From Marsupella aquatica (Eukaryota > Marchantiophyta): 64,000 bases of DNA. Positions 11,768-21,022 of the stretch are shown piece by piece. The notes under the pieces were generated by a model. That model was given only the letters and a program-made list of their open reading frames with translations, searched no databases and was not told where the DNA came from. The stretch is taken from NCBI GenBank assembly GCA_973895155.1, contig OZ316899.1, positions 10,354,001 to 10,418,000 on the forward strand. Direction: 5' to 3'. The translations under genes were made by a program, and so were the position numbers. Position 1 is the stretch's first letter; each line of letters opens with the position of its first letter.

Positions 11768-12004
11768 ATGGACTCAAGTTCCAACTTGAGTGAATTTGAA
11801 GACGAGGCACTGGTCCATGCGCATCCGTTGGACTTGAGTTTTGAAAGTGTCTTGACTGGTTCTGATTCGGACGAGTTGGACTTCGAGTTTCTGGAAAGTG
11901 GAGTGCCTAAGGCCGAGTCTGAAGGCTTTGGGTTTGAGTTTCTTGAGGAGGAAGTAGTCCAGGCGCATGGCTCAAGTTTGGACTCAGACTTAGAGGAAAT
12001 CTGA
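11768..12004 (+). CDS. Acidic C-terminal tail or small ORF before the 3' LTR
   Basis: ATG at 11768 opens 78 codons rich in Ser, Glu, Asp and Phe (repeated FEFLE blocks) ending at a TGA 46 bp before the 3' LTR. The same stretch is kept in the deleted copy 2 (55665-55901) with few changes but one internal stop. It could be the tail of Pol or a separate small ORF. I do not recognise a family. Confidence 0.5.
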   Translation: MDSSSNLSEFEDEALVHAHPLDLSFESVLTGSDSDELDFEFLESGVPKAESEGFGFEFLEEEVVQAHGSSLDSDLEEI

Positions 12005-12036
12005 TGGATTGGAGCAGACCGGAGGCTGCTCAGGTT

Positions 12037-12049
12037 TACTGGGGGAGGA
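12037..12049 (+). other. Polypurine tract of FIDDV-type element
   Basis: ACTGGGGGAGGA directly precedes the LTR start TGTCGTG at 12050; the same tract precedes the 3' LTR of copy 2 at 55947. It would prime plus-strand synthesis. Confidence 0.75.
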
Positions 12050-12650
12050 TGTCGTGCCGAAAGATTTCGGCTCAGGAATGGCTTTTATAGGGGATGATGG
12101 GCAAGGCCTCCCGGTTGGGTTGCGTGCATGCTGACTCGGAGGGGCTGCTTGGTTGGATGGATTGAGGTTTGGCGATTGGGTGACTCGTCGTCACCAGGTT
12201 TGGTGTTTGGGTGAGTCACCAGGCTTGGAGTTTGGATGAGCCTCGCTGCTGGCAGCTGGCTTAGGCTGGATGGTTGGGTTTCCGATGCTACTTAAGACTT
12301 GAGCCTTGGCTCATTGAGGTTGGCGGTTGTCTATTGAGATCTGTTGAGTTGCATTCTGTGAGTTTTGCTCCGTTATGCGGAACTCGACTGTTGTGCGGCA
12401 ATTTTGGAGTTCTGAGTGAGTTTTTGATCCAGGTGGGGAGTTTTCGATCCAGACAGGGAATTTCTCGAGTCTGGAGTCTCGTTGATCCAGACGGGGATTT
12501 CTTGAGTTTGGAGTCTTGTCGATCCAGGCAAGGATTTCTTGAGTTTGGAGCCTCGTTGGTCCAGGCCCAAGTTCCGTGCGAGCTATTTTGGACTAGTGGA
12601 GTAGCTAGTCGAGTTTTGGTTTTGTGAGCTAAGGAGGATAGTTTTTCCGT
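12050..12650 (+). repeat. 3' LTR of FIDDV-type element copy 1, truncated
   Basis: It matches 5309-5890 of the 5' LTR, then stops at the copia LTR start (12651). The last ~240 bases, including the TATA-like box, are missing and are not found beyond the copia element, so more than a simple insertion took place. Confidence 0.88.
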
Positions 12651-12808
12651 TGTTGTGATAGATTGAACAACTGTATTTCCATTCCCTTCCATATCCTTAC
12701 ATATAGGCTTTCCAATAGCCTGGTGGTTAGGCAGTTAGTGTGACCTAACCTGAGTAGGCGTAATCCTAGTTAACCTTATGTATGGTCTAGTTAACTCAGG
12801 TTACAACA
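12651..12808 (-). repeat. 3' LTR of copia element (158 bp)
   Basis: It runs from TGTTGTGATAG to GGTTACAACA, with inverted ends TGTTG/CAACA, and is followed by CTCCCCCTTG, on the minus strand a CAAGGGGGAG polypurine tract (12809-12818). At 158 bp this is a short LTR for a copia element. Confidence 0.85.
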
Positions 12809-12818
12809 CTCCCCCTTG

Positions 12819-13849
12819 GGTGTAACAGGATTCCGGGGAGGATTGTTGCACCCACTTCTAGCCTACTCTAATTGTGAAATGTTTATTCTAAGGTTTATTG
12901 GTTTGGGGGAATGTAACCTCATTAAAACCCCCCCTCCTTTCTTGCTGGGGGAAAGAGTGTTACCATTCCATCCTTAAAAACCTTATAATTTTGGTTAATT
13001 TATGAGTAATCGAGTTAGTAGAGTCTTATACGATTTAAAGTTATCGTAACTTGTAAAGACCTAAAAATCTCATTGTGGTCCCGCTTGGTAATTCGTGGAG
13101 GAGCGGATATCTTGCGCTGTGATTCTTGGCGATGGTAGTGGTGTGCAATTGGTGTTGGCTGCTGCACTGTGAAGATCGTCTCGCATGGAGTGGGCGTCAT
13201 CATTTTTGCTTGGGGGTGTTTGTAACTGCATTGTTGGTGGTCATTCTTGCTAAAATTGGGGGATTCTTCTCTGATCGATTCTCTTCTGCGCGATTGAAGT
13301 GTCGGGAAGTGGATGTGGTAAACTGTAGCTAGTGGGATTTGTTCCTGGCTGTTTTACAGATGAGGTTTTGTATTGCTCCCCCTGACATTGTCGTTTATTT
13401 TTGTGGCTCTCTTATAGTCATTCTTTGCGTCGTGTTGACGTAGCTGCCGTTTCGCTCCAGAATGTTACTATCTTTGAATGAGTGATTGAGTGCTCCCCCT
13501 GATGTTGTCAATTCTTTGAATTAGTCTAGCTTTGGTGTTTGTCTTCTCAAGTGAGTCAGCAGCATCGATCCAGAAAGTAGTTGGTGGTGAGCTGGGTCGT
13601 ATTTCTCCCTCTGTTATCGAAGGTAAAATTTTGTAAAGAATACTATTCTTGAGGTTTGAATGGCTGTTTGTTTGAGGGTTCGGATCTCTCCCTGATTGCC
13701 ATAAGCATGTCTGTTGTGATCTTTGTTTGAGATCTGTTCGAGTTGAGCTGGTCCAAGCTTTGCGGTGTAGCCTACAGATTGGGTCCCCCCTGAGCAAAAA
13801 ATGAGCGCTTCCACTGTAAGTATAATTGTGTTTAATTTTGTAGTTCAGT
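12819..13849 (-). other. Non-coding 3' region of copia element
   Basis: About 1 kb between the end of pol and the 3' LTR. I see no domain. On the minus strand it has further purine runs, from plus-strand CTCCCCCTGA at about 13376 and 13491, which look like extra polypurine tracts. Confidence 0.5.
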
Positions 13850-15593
13850 TAAGGTCCATAGACCTACTGAGATTGCATGTTGTTTATGCAATGCAGGAGG
13901 TAGGGATTTTGTAAACATGTCAGCAATGTTCTGTGAGCTTTGTATCCATTTAACTTGAATACTACTTCCTTGTTGTTCATGCGTGAAAAAGAACTTAGGA
14001 GCAATGTGTTTGGTTCTATCTCCCTTGATAAAGCCTGCTTGAATTTGTTCAACGCAGGCTCTGTTATCTTCGTGAATTTCCGTCGGTGTTGACAGTGTAG
14101 GTATGCCTGTATTCTCATGAATGTGATTGATAACGTTGCGTAGCCAGATACACTCCCTACTTGAATTCGTAGAGAGCTATTATCTCAGAGTGGTTGGATG
14201 ATGTAGTAGTTAATGTTTACTTGCAACTTCGCCATGAAATTGCTGTCTCACCCATCAAGAAAATGTATCCGGTCTGAGATTTTGCATCCTCAGGGTCTGA
14301 AAGGTAACCTGCATCAACATACCCAGTGAGTAAGTATTTAGCATCTGATGGGTAAAATAGTCCCAGATCTATGGTACCTGCTAGGTAGCGGAAAATACGC
14401 TTTATGCCATTCCAATGACGAATAGTCGGCTTGGCACTATGGCGTGCCAGTAGGTTTACTATGAAGGCTATGTCAGGCCTTGTCTGGTTCAAAAGGAACA
14501 TCAGGACACCTATAGCAGATAGGTATGGCTTTTTTGGGCCAAGTAGTGGCTCCATCTCGCTTTTCTTCCGGAAGAGATCCTTTTCTTTATGAAGTGAGCG
14601 GATGTCCATGGGAGATCTGACTGCAGTGGCTTTGTCCATGTTAAATTGCCTTAGAATCTTTTTGATGTACGTGGACTGATGTAGTAAAATGCCATTGTGC
14701 AGGTGCTCAAATTGCAGGCCTAGGCAGAAAGAAGTTTGGCCTAGGTCGCGCATCTCGAAGGCCTTTTTCAATAGTGTAATAATTTCAGTCAGAATCTTTT
14801 TAGTTCCGAACAGGTTCAGATCGTCCACATAGATGGCTACTATAATAAATTCCTTGTTCTCCCGCTTCAGGAATAAGCAGGGTGCTATGTCTGCATTCTT
14901 AAATCCCATAGCCTGCATCTCGGCCTTAAATCATTTGTACCATGTCAGGCCACTTTGCCTAAGGCCATACAGTGATCTTAACACCTGTACTGCGAATCGA
15001 GTTCTCCGGGTGATGTCTCTCTAATTCTGTATAGGGACTTTAAGGGCTATCTTTGCTGCAGTCTTGTGGAGTATTGCTGAATTGGTATGCTCAAATGTTT
15101 CCGGCTGGTTCCGAGTTGCTGCTTTATCGATTTGTTTCCCTTTGCTGTGGTATTCGACTCGTTTCACCAATTCTGGAGGGGCCTCCATGTATATAACTTT
15201 GTCTAAGTGTCCATATAAATACACTGTCACAATATCCATTTGATGCATGGATAAGTGGTGGTGTTGTGAAAATGTAATCAGGTACCTGTAGGTAATGACA
15301 TCCATTACCGGCGAGTATGTGAGGTTGTAGTCTCTGCTCAGGACTTGAGTGAATCCCCGAGCCACCAGTCTGGCCTTGTGTCTTGTTACCTCGCCTTTCG
15401 CATTTCTTTTCTTTACGAGGGTCCATTTATACCCTGTGAGATGTACTTCAGGTTCTGCTATTGTGATTGGGCCAAATACCTGGCGGGCTATTAATGAGTC
15501 CAGTTCTAAATGGATGGCCTGTTCCCATTCAGGCCAATCAGGTTGGACCTCAGCTTCTTTGATTGTTTGAGGGTCAGGCAGTTCGTCTTCAAT
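13850..15593 (-). pseudogene. copia reverse transcriptase and RNase H (broken)
   Basis: Read on the minus strand, 15365-15021 holds the RT N-terminal half (ARGFTQ, SPVMDVITYRYL, MDIVTVYLYGHL). A stop and frameshift precede 14918-14217, which holds the catalytic YVDDLNLFG at about residues 31-39, LGLQFEH, TRPDIAF and the RNase H start (GYVDAGYLSDPEDAKSQTGY). The RNase H end lies in 14200-13850 in another frame. The enzyme would copy RNA to DNA; this copy cannot. Confidence 0.88.
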
Positions 15594-17395
15594 CTACTGT
15601 GCTATGCGGAATGCAAATTGTTCATCTATTGTAGTGTGCTCTCTGTCCCATACATGTCCGGTTCTTCCATAGTTGATTGATATCTCTGCATTGTCTTCTG
15701 GTACATTTGGTTGACTTGTAGTTGGATCCCTGGTTGATGGGTTGGGTGCAAGTGCTGGGGCAACTCTACGCTGTCTTGGTTGCTTGTCGACAGATCCCAG
15801 TGGGCGGCCTCTCTTTGCTTTCGGGGCTGGTGGGGTCTCCATTTGTATTCTGGATGGGGCGTTTGCTGCTGGGATATGGGAGCGTGTCACCTGGGCGGCA
15901 TCTGCGAAGGAGTCTGGTAGGTGTTCTGCCATCCTTGCTAGGTGTAAGATTCGTTGTACTTCAGTGTCCGCATGACTATCCCTTGGGTTGTTCCAGAAGC
16001 CGGCATCAATTTGCCAAGTAAGTTGGGAGGTTTTCTCTGTGTCAAGTTGCTTCGTATGTAGGCTGGGAAAAATATCTTTGTAGAAGTGGCAATCTGCAAA
16101 GCGTGCTTTGAAGACATCGGATGTTGTAGGCTCCATATATCTGATGATTGAAGCTAAGTCAAAACCTATGTATATTCCTGGGTGTCTCTGGGGTCCCATC
16201 TTAGTTCTCTTAGGTCCTAGGATGGGCACCATTACTTTACAGCCAAACATTCTCAGGTGAGAGATATTTGGTATGGTCCCCAGTGCTAGGTGATGTGGGG
16301 TAGAGGAATTAAAAGATGATGGTCTATAATTGAGTAGTGCAGTAGAGTGGAGAATGGCATGACCCCAAGCAGCTGTTGGTAAGTTTGTCTGCATTAGTAG
16401 GGGTCTGGCAATCAGCTGCAGTCGTTTAATCAAGGATTCGGCTATTCCATTCTGAAAATGGACATGGGGTACTGGGTACTGGACATCAATGCCCGTGGCC
16501 TGGCAAAAATCTTCAAACGTCTTAGAGGTAAATTCGCCAGTGTTATCTACTCTCAATGTTTTAATTTGGTTTTCAGGGAATTGAGCTCTCAATTTTAGTA
16601 TGTGGGCAAGGAGTCTGGAGAATACCAGGTTTTGTGTAGATAGTAAGGATATCTGACTCCATTTTGTTGATGCGTCTATGACTGCCAGGAAAAATTGGAA
16701 TGGGCCACTTGGAGGGTCAATCGGCCCGCATACGTCAGTGTGTATGCGCTCCAGGAAGTGGGGGATTTGGTGCTCAATTGTAGGTGGTGAGGGCCGGATT
16801 ATGAGCTTGCCCTATGAGCAAGCTAAACAGGGAGCTTTCATGGACGTGGGGTGGACCATTTCCGGTATGCCCAGGGTTTCTCTAATCAGTTTCTGGAACA
16901 TTGTTGTTCCAAGGTGGCCAGTCTCCTGTGCCAGATCTCGGTAAGTGTGCCTTGGGGTGTTCCAGTGTAGAAGCTGTGGATTTTAGGAGTGTAACAACCG
17001 GGGAGTGATGCTCTCAGGATCTCTCTGATCTTAGTATTTGTTGGTTCCCCCGAGGTGATGTACAAGACTTCCCGTCCTTGTTGAGTGCCCGTCTTAATAT
17101 GCAGTTTGTTAGCACGAATATCCCCAAAGCTTAGTAAGTTTCTGGTTGCCTTTGGGGCGTATATTGCAGACTCCACATGAATTATCGTCCCACGGGGTAG
17201 GGTGACCAATGCTGGTCCAAATCCCTCTTCCAATTGATGCTGGCCCATAATCGTTGTAAGTTTTCTTTGGGATGGTATAATTTGCTTAAAGTATTCCTTA
17301 TGCTTAAAAATGGAATGCGATGTACCACTGTCGACTATGCATTGGGAAAAATTTTCTTTGATACTAGAATCAGGTGTGGTCTTTGATATTACCAT
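15594..17395 (-). pseudogene. copia protease and integrase (broken)
   Basis: The minus-strand block 17395-16886 carries the protease signature CIVDSGTSHSIF (residues ~19-30) and ends in the pre-integrase segment EIWHRRLATLEQ. Frame breaks follow through 16880-16600. The block 16592-15594 (332 codons) has the integrase catalytic Asp in RVDNTGEF (residue ~16) and the Glu in NGIAES (~52), then the copia-type C-terminal GYKxxFGC-like region (LRMFGCKVMVP, GIYIGFDLASIIRYMEP) and a proline/basic linker to RT. Confidence 0.87.
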
Positions 17396-17424
17396 GTTTA
17401 TAGTTGGTATAATTTATGTGGATT

Positions 17425-18421
17425 CTAGGAAAGTCCCATACGTCTCAGGTTCATTTTGTGCAGTGCTCTTCTTATATAGTTGCACCAGGTGTGCAAGTGT
17501 ACGACAGAATTTTTGAATGTGGCCTTTAGTGCCACAACAAAAACAGGTAGAGGGGTTTTTGTATTCATCTCTTTGAGTGCTTTGCTGTTGATTTGTCCTC
17601 GCTCGGGGTTGATAGTTGCCTTGCTGCCAATTGTTTCTGAAGTTATCGCCGGTGTTTTGGTATCTTCCCCTGGATCTGCATCTGAAGTTGTTGCTTCTGC
17701 CTCCGCGTCCTCTGAAAAAGCTACCTCGGCCTCTGTATGTGTTTCTCCCCCTGAAACTACCTTGACCACGGTAAGATGAGCCCTCTTCCCTTTGGGTTGT
17801 AACGTAGTGGGATTCTGAATTTGTGACTAGAGGGAGAGTTCCAGGGGGTCATTTGTGGGAATTCTGTAATAGCAATAGCTGGTGCTTTTCAGCCAGGAGC
17901 ATATGGGCAATCAACTCAGAATATTGTGTGAATCGCATATTGCGATATTGGGTAGAGAGAATAAGATTTGTAGAGTGAAGGGTAGAGAGCGTTTTCTCAA
18001 TCTGTTCGTCATCATTAACGGGGTGGCCACATATGGCCAATTGGGATACAATCCAAAATAATTCGCAATTGTAATCCACGATTGTTTTATGGTCCTGGAC
18101 CTGGAGATTTATCCAATCGTGTCTGGCCGCAGGCAGGTGTATGGTGCGCGTGTGGTCAAAGCGTGATTGAAGTGCATCCCAAAGGACTCTCAGATTATAT
18201 TCATTCATGTACTGTCGCTTCAGAGAGTCACTCAAATGGTGTCGAATTAGTATCAATGCCTGCGCTTTTTGCTGAAGTGTTTGGCCATTGTCAGTTATTA
18301 CTGTATCCTGTAGATTCTTTGAAGTTAGATGAGCTTCAGCATCGAGCGTCCAGGACAAATAGTTGGCACCATCGATGCTGAGTGGTTGAAATAAGAGTTT
18401 CTCCATAGAATTCTTTGACAT
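17425..18421 (-). pseudogene. copia gag (broken)
   Basis: The start at 18421 (MSKNSMEKL) opens 190 codons of a copia-type gag: L..DGANYLSW near the N terminus, WDALQSRF, and ...MLLAEKHQLL at the end. After a frame break the nucleocapsid knuckle CFCCGTKGHIQKFC (C-x2-C-x4-H-x4-C) is readable at about 17545-17500 in a different frame from the Gly/Arg/Glu-rich stretch. It would form the particle shell. Confidence 0.85.
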
Positions 18422-18759
18422 ATTGCTAGATTCTAGTGGTATAATTTCTTATTGGTAAGCACAAGGTTGCAATTGTATTTGAGTGTCCAATCTCAATTTC
18501 ATTCAATTGTTGAAATTTGAGAAAGAGGAAATGGAATTGAAAATTGTAGTTGGTGAATTGTAATTTCTTATCTCAATCGTCCAATTCGTTTCATGTGTAA
18601 TTTTGATTTATAACCTTCCATCCCCCTTGATTGATCTGACCACCGTTGCACCTTCGCCTGCCATAAATCCTTTCCTAAAAGGTTGCCAGTCTATCTCAAA
18701 AGAAGAAAGAGGGATGATTTTATAAAAAATTGATTCAAATCAGCATCGTGCTGATAACG

Positions 18760-18847
18760 TGTTGTGATAGATTGAACAACTGTATTTCCATTCCCTTCCA
18801 TATCCTTACATATAGGCTTTCCAATAGCCTGGTGGTTAGGCAGTTAG
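18760..18847 (-). repeat. 5' LTR of copia element, truncated to 88 bp
   Basis: Identical by eye to the first 88 bases of the left LTR, then replaced by LTR2 sequence. On the minus strand the adjoining bases CGTTATCAGCACGATGC form the likely primer site, of a kind seen in copia elements that use an internal tRNA fragment. Confidence 0.8.
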
Positions 18848-19063
18848 CCGGGGTCGATCCTGCTATCGACTAAGGTACATTCCGGCGGCGGAACACAAAC
18901 CATACCTAGGAGGTATCCATATTTAGCAGTATGCGCACTTAGCGCTAGTTTACGAGAATAAGGTGCATTACGTGCTTCCCTTCCTGCCCGAACCCTCAGA
19001 TTTACGAGGGATGTGCCCGTCTAAGCTGAAGTCTGAGTTAAGGCCGAAGCCTACGACGTGACA
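18848..19063 (+). repeat. 3' end of an LTR2-family LTR
   Basis: Aligns by eye with 58267-58480 over its whole length (roughly three quarters identical), sharing TTCCGGCGGCGGAA, ACACAAAC.ATACCTAGGAGG, GCGCACTTAGCGCTAGTTTACG and the end ACGTGACA. Nothing after 19063 resembles a primer site, so this is likely the end of a 3' or solo LTR. Confidence 0.75.
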
Positions 19064-19624
19064 AACCCCCTTTAGGTGTCTTGCTACAACCCCCCCTAAA
19101 CTCTGGCAGGATCGGTTACATGCATGTGGATGAGTTAACTAGGCCTAAATTGCACTTCATGTAACACAAAACCCAAAAAAAGCCTCCCTAGCAAACCCTT
19201 ATGCCCCTTGCATATAGTTCAGTCAATGGCTATGTAAAGCGTAATCCCATGGCTCAGAATGTGTATGGGATCGGGTAAATATCCTTTAACCAGGCATATG
19301 ACACTACATTATTTTAAAAAGTGTTCAATGGCCACAATGAAAATGAATGGACAAGTCAATTTTGTTGACTAAATTGGACTTGGCTTACTATTGGCCATTG
19401 TCTTATGTTGACTAAGTATGACTATGTAGTCAGACCTGAATGACTCATTCAATAGAGCAAGATTTTTAAAAAGTTCAATTGTCTTAAGTAGTCATATACA
19501 TGACTACTAATGACTATCAAGTCTTGTGGGGTCTCAAAAATAAGACTGATGTTCAAAGGTTGCACTTGCGTGGTCACCCCAGTCACAAGTGGTCTGGTCA
19601 CGAAATGCCCTGGTTTCTACTAGT
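19064..19624. other. Unassigned, AT-rich stretch
   Basis: About 560 bp with no coding signal I can support. It has short repeats of TTGACTAA / TGACTA type and AT-rich runs. It may be flanking DNA of the LTR2 fragment. Confidence 0.4.
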
Positions 19625-20474
19625 GGGCGTTCGCAAGCGGAGTGCCTTTGCCCGTTGTGATTGGGCCGACCCAGTGCTCATGCCTAGACCCTCAGATCTC
19701 ATCGCCGCTTTGGGCCCCCGATCGGCCATACCTTGCGTCCCAAGCGTTCGTTGCCCATGGTGTCAACTCCATTGGCCTTGGGCCCAAGAGGAGCTCTCAC
19801 TCAAGCCCTCATATCTCAAAGTCAGTCCGGGGGCCCGGATGGTCGACCTTGAGCCCAGCCCCTTTCCCCTTGACCCAACCAACACTCAACTAGTCTAATC
19901 CAAGTAGGATTCCAGTCCAATCAGGTAAGCCAACTCCAAACTTGTCAAACCCATTGTTCTCCCCTTGGGGTACTCCCCTTTGGTTCAAACCAGCCCGCCC
20001 ACAGATGTAAGGCGGGCATCATCTACTTCCACTCGAAAAAAACAAATCGGTGGCCCAACAACCTCTAGCACCAACGCAATCCAAATTTATCCTTAAGAGG
20101 TTGAGAGGAGTGAAACTAGGATACAACTCATAAAGGTAGCTACAGTTGCCTGTACCAGTTCACAATGGCGGTAGGCCGCTTCGCTTACGATAGCTTCCAA
20201 GGATCTCTCAAGCATTACCCAAATTTTCTTTTGGTTCCCAAGTACTCTTGGCCTGATCATAGCCAGCCCACTTCACCAAATACTCTAAGATTTGCCTTCC
20301 CAACTTGCGTTTGTAACGGTGGTCCAGAATTGCCTCCACCTCAAACTCCTCAGCATCCTCCACCAGCATGGCGTCTGCACGCAATACCTGATCCCGGTTG
20401 GGATCATCATCTTTGACAAACTTCTTGAGCCGGCTAACATGGTAGCTTTTGCCCACGCCCATTTCCTTGGGTGT
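19625..20474 (-). mobile_element. Minus-strand chromovirus fragment: LTR piece, 3' non-coding region, chromodomain
   Basis: Right to left: 20462-20208 encodes the integrase tail and chromodomain (KSYHVSRLKKFVKDDDPNRD, ILEYLVKWAGYDQAKSTWEP), nearly identical to 48590-48780 but with the chromodomain frame open. 20207-19905 matches the reverse complement of the chromovirus 3' non-coding region (49085-48880). 19900-19625 matches part of its LTR; the LTR start is missing. It sits head to head with the plus-strand chromovirus 5' LTR at 20472. Confidence 0.8.
20208..20462 (-). pseudogene. Chromodomain end of chromovirus Pol (fragment)
   Basis: 84 codons: 25 residues of the post-integrase region followed by a chromodomain with the aromatic residues Y and W of EYLVKWAGYDQAKSTWEP. 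Chromodomains of chromoviruses guide integration to heterochromatin marks. The upstream part is absent. This fragment shows what the broken chromodomain at 48343-48860 looked like in open frame. Confidence 0.85.
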
Positions 20475-20740
20475 CAGTCGCGGAACTCGACTACCTTAAC
20501 ACTTAGCTCCGATGTCGCTGACTCCGAGGCCAAGCTCCCTTATGGTCCAGGCCCGGATAGGCCATCCGGGGAGGACTTAGCATGGGGAGACTTATGGGCA
20601 ATGAGACGTGGCACTGGCGAGGCAAGGGGCCAAGCTGGGGACACACTGTGATGCCTAGACAGGAATCACTCGGCCAGTTAAGTGGGTAAAGCAGGAAGGC
20701 ACCCTAGGAACACCTTAGTATAGGGACAAAACAAGGAAAA

Positions 20741-20746
20741 TATAAA
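20741..20746 (+). promoter_or_regulatory. TATA-like box in solo LTR
   Basis: AATATAAACAA lies 95 bases from the LTR start and 280 bases before the LTR ORF start, the same position as in the two full-element LTRs (44869-44874 and 33982-33987). If used, the ORF would be in the 5' leader of the transcript. Confidence 0.4.
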
Positions 20747-21022
20747 CAATTAGGGGCAACCATGGAACCCGGGACGAGGCCGGAGGTAAGGACGCTGAGG
20801 GTGAAAACTTGATTAGGGTTAGGGCGCGTTAAGCGTCGGCGGCTAGGAAGGATCAACGGGAAGAAGGATCGGCAGAGGAGAGGGGTAAGGAGCGCTTGCA
20901 GGAGATGGTGGCTCATTTGCGAGCACGAACTAGGCAGACGACTACGGGAGGCCAACTACTGTCAGCTGCTTAGGCAAGCACTCGGGGAGAGAGTAGATAC
21001 CGACGATCGACCTAAGGAGGGT

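Larger units (their letters stand above)
5309..12650 (+). mobile_element. Ty3/gypsy element of the FIDDV type, copy 1, 3' LTR truncated by a copia insertion
   Basis: LTRs start TGTCGTGCCGAAAGATTTCG at 5309 and 12050. Between them lie primer site, gag with a CCHC knuckle, protease, RT with FIDDVPIKG, RNase H, integrase and an acidic tail, all on the plus strand. The RT motif and the integrase phrasing (KACDGD..., NG..ER.H) resemble gypsy elements I know from basidiomycete fungi rather than common plant chromoviruses or Tat elements. Each ORF carries stops or frameshifts, so this copy is inactive. A second, internally deleted copy lies at 53118-56249. The copia element at 12651 interrupts its 3' LTR and the rest of that LTR is not found on the other side. 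Confidence 0.9.
12651..18847 (-). mobile_element. Ty1/copia element, minus strand, degenerate
   Basis: Two copies of an LTR starting TGTTGTGATAGATTGAACAA lie at 12651 and 18760. Between them, on the minus strand, are gag with a CCHC knuckle, protease, integrase, RT and RNase H in that order, which is the copia order (integrase before RT). Frames are broken in several places. The right (5') LTR is cut after 88 bases by an LTR2 fragment at 18848. Confidence 0.9.

Noticed and set aside
19500-19898. 132-codon ORF on the plus strand
   Set aside because: Most of it lies on reversed chromovirus LTR sequence; Pro/Ser-rich composition without a recognisable domain.
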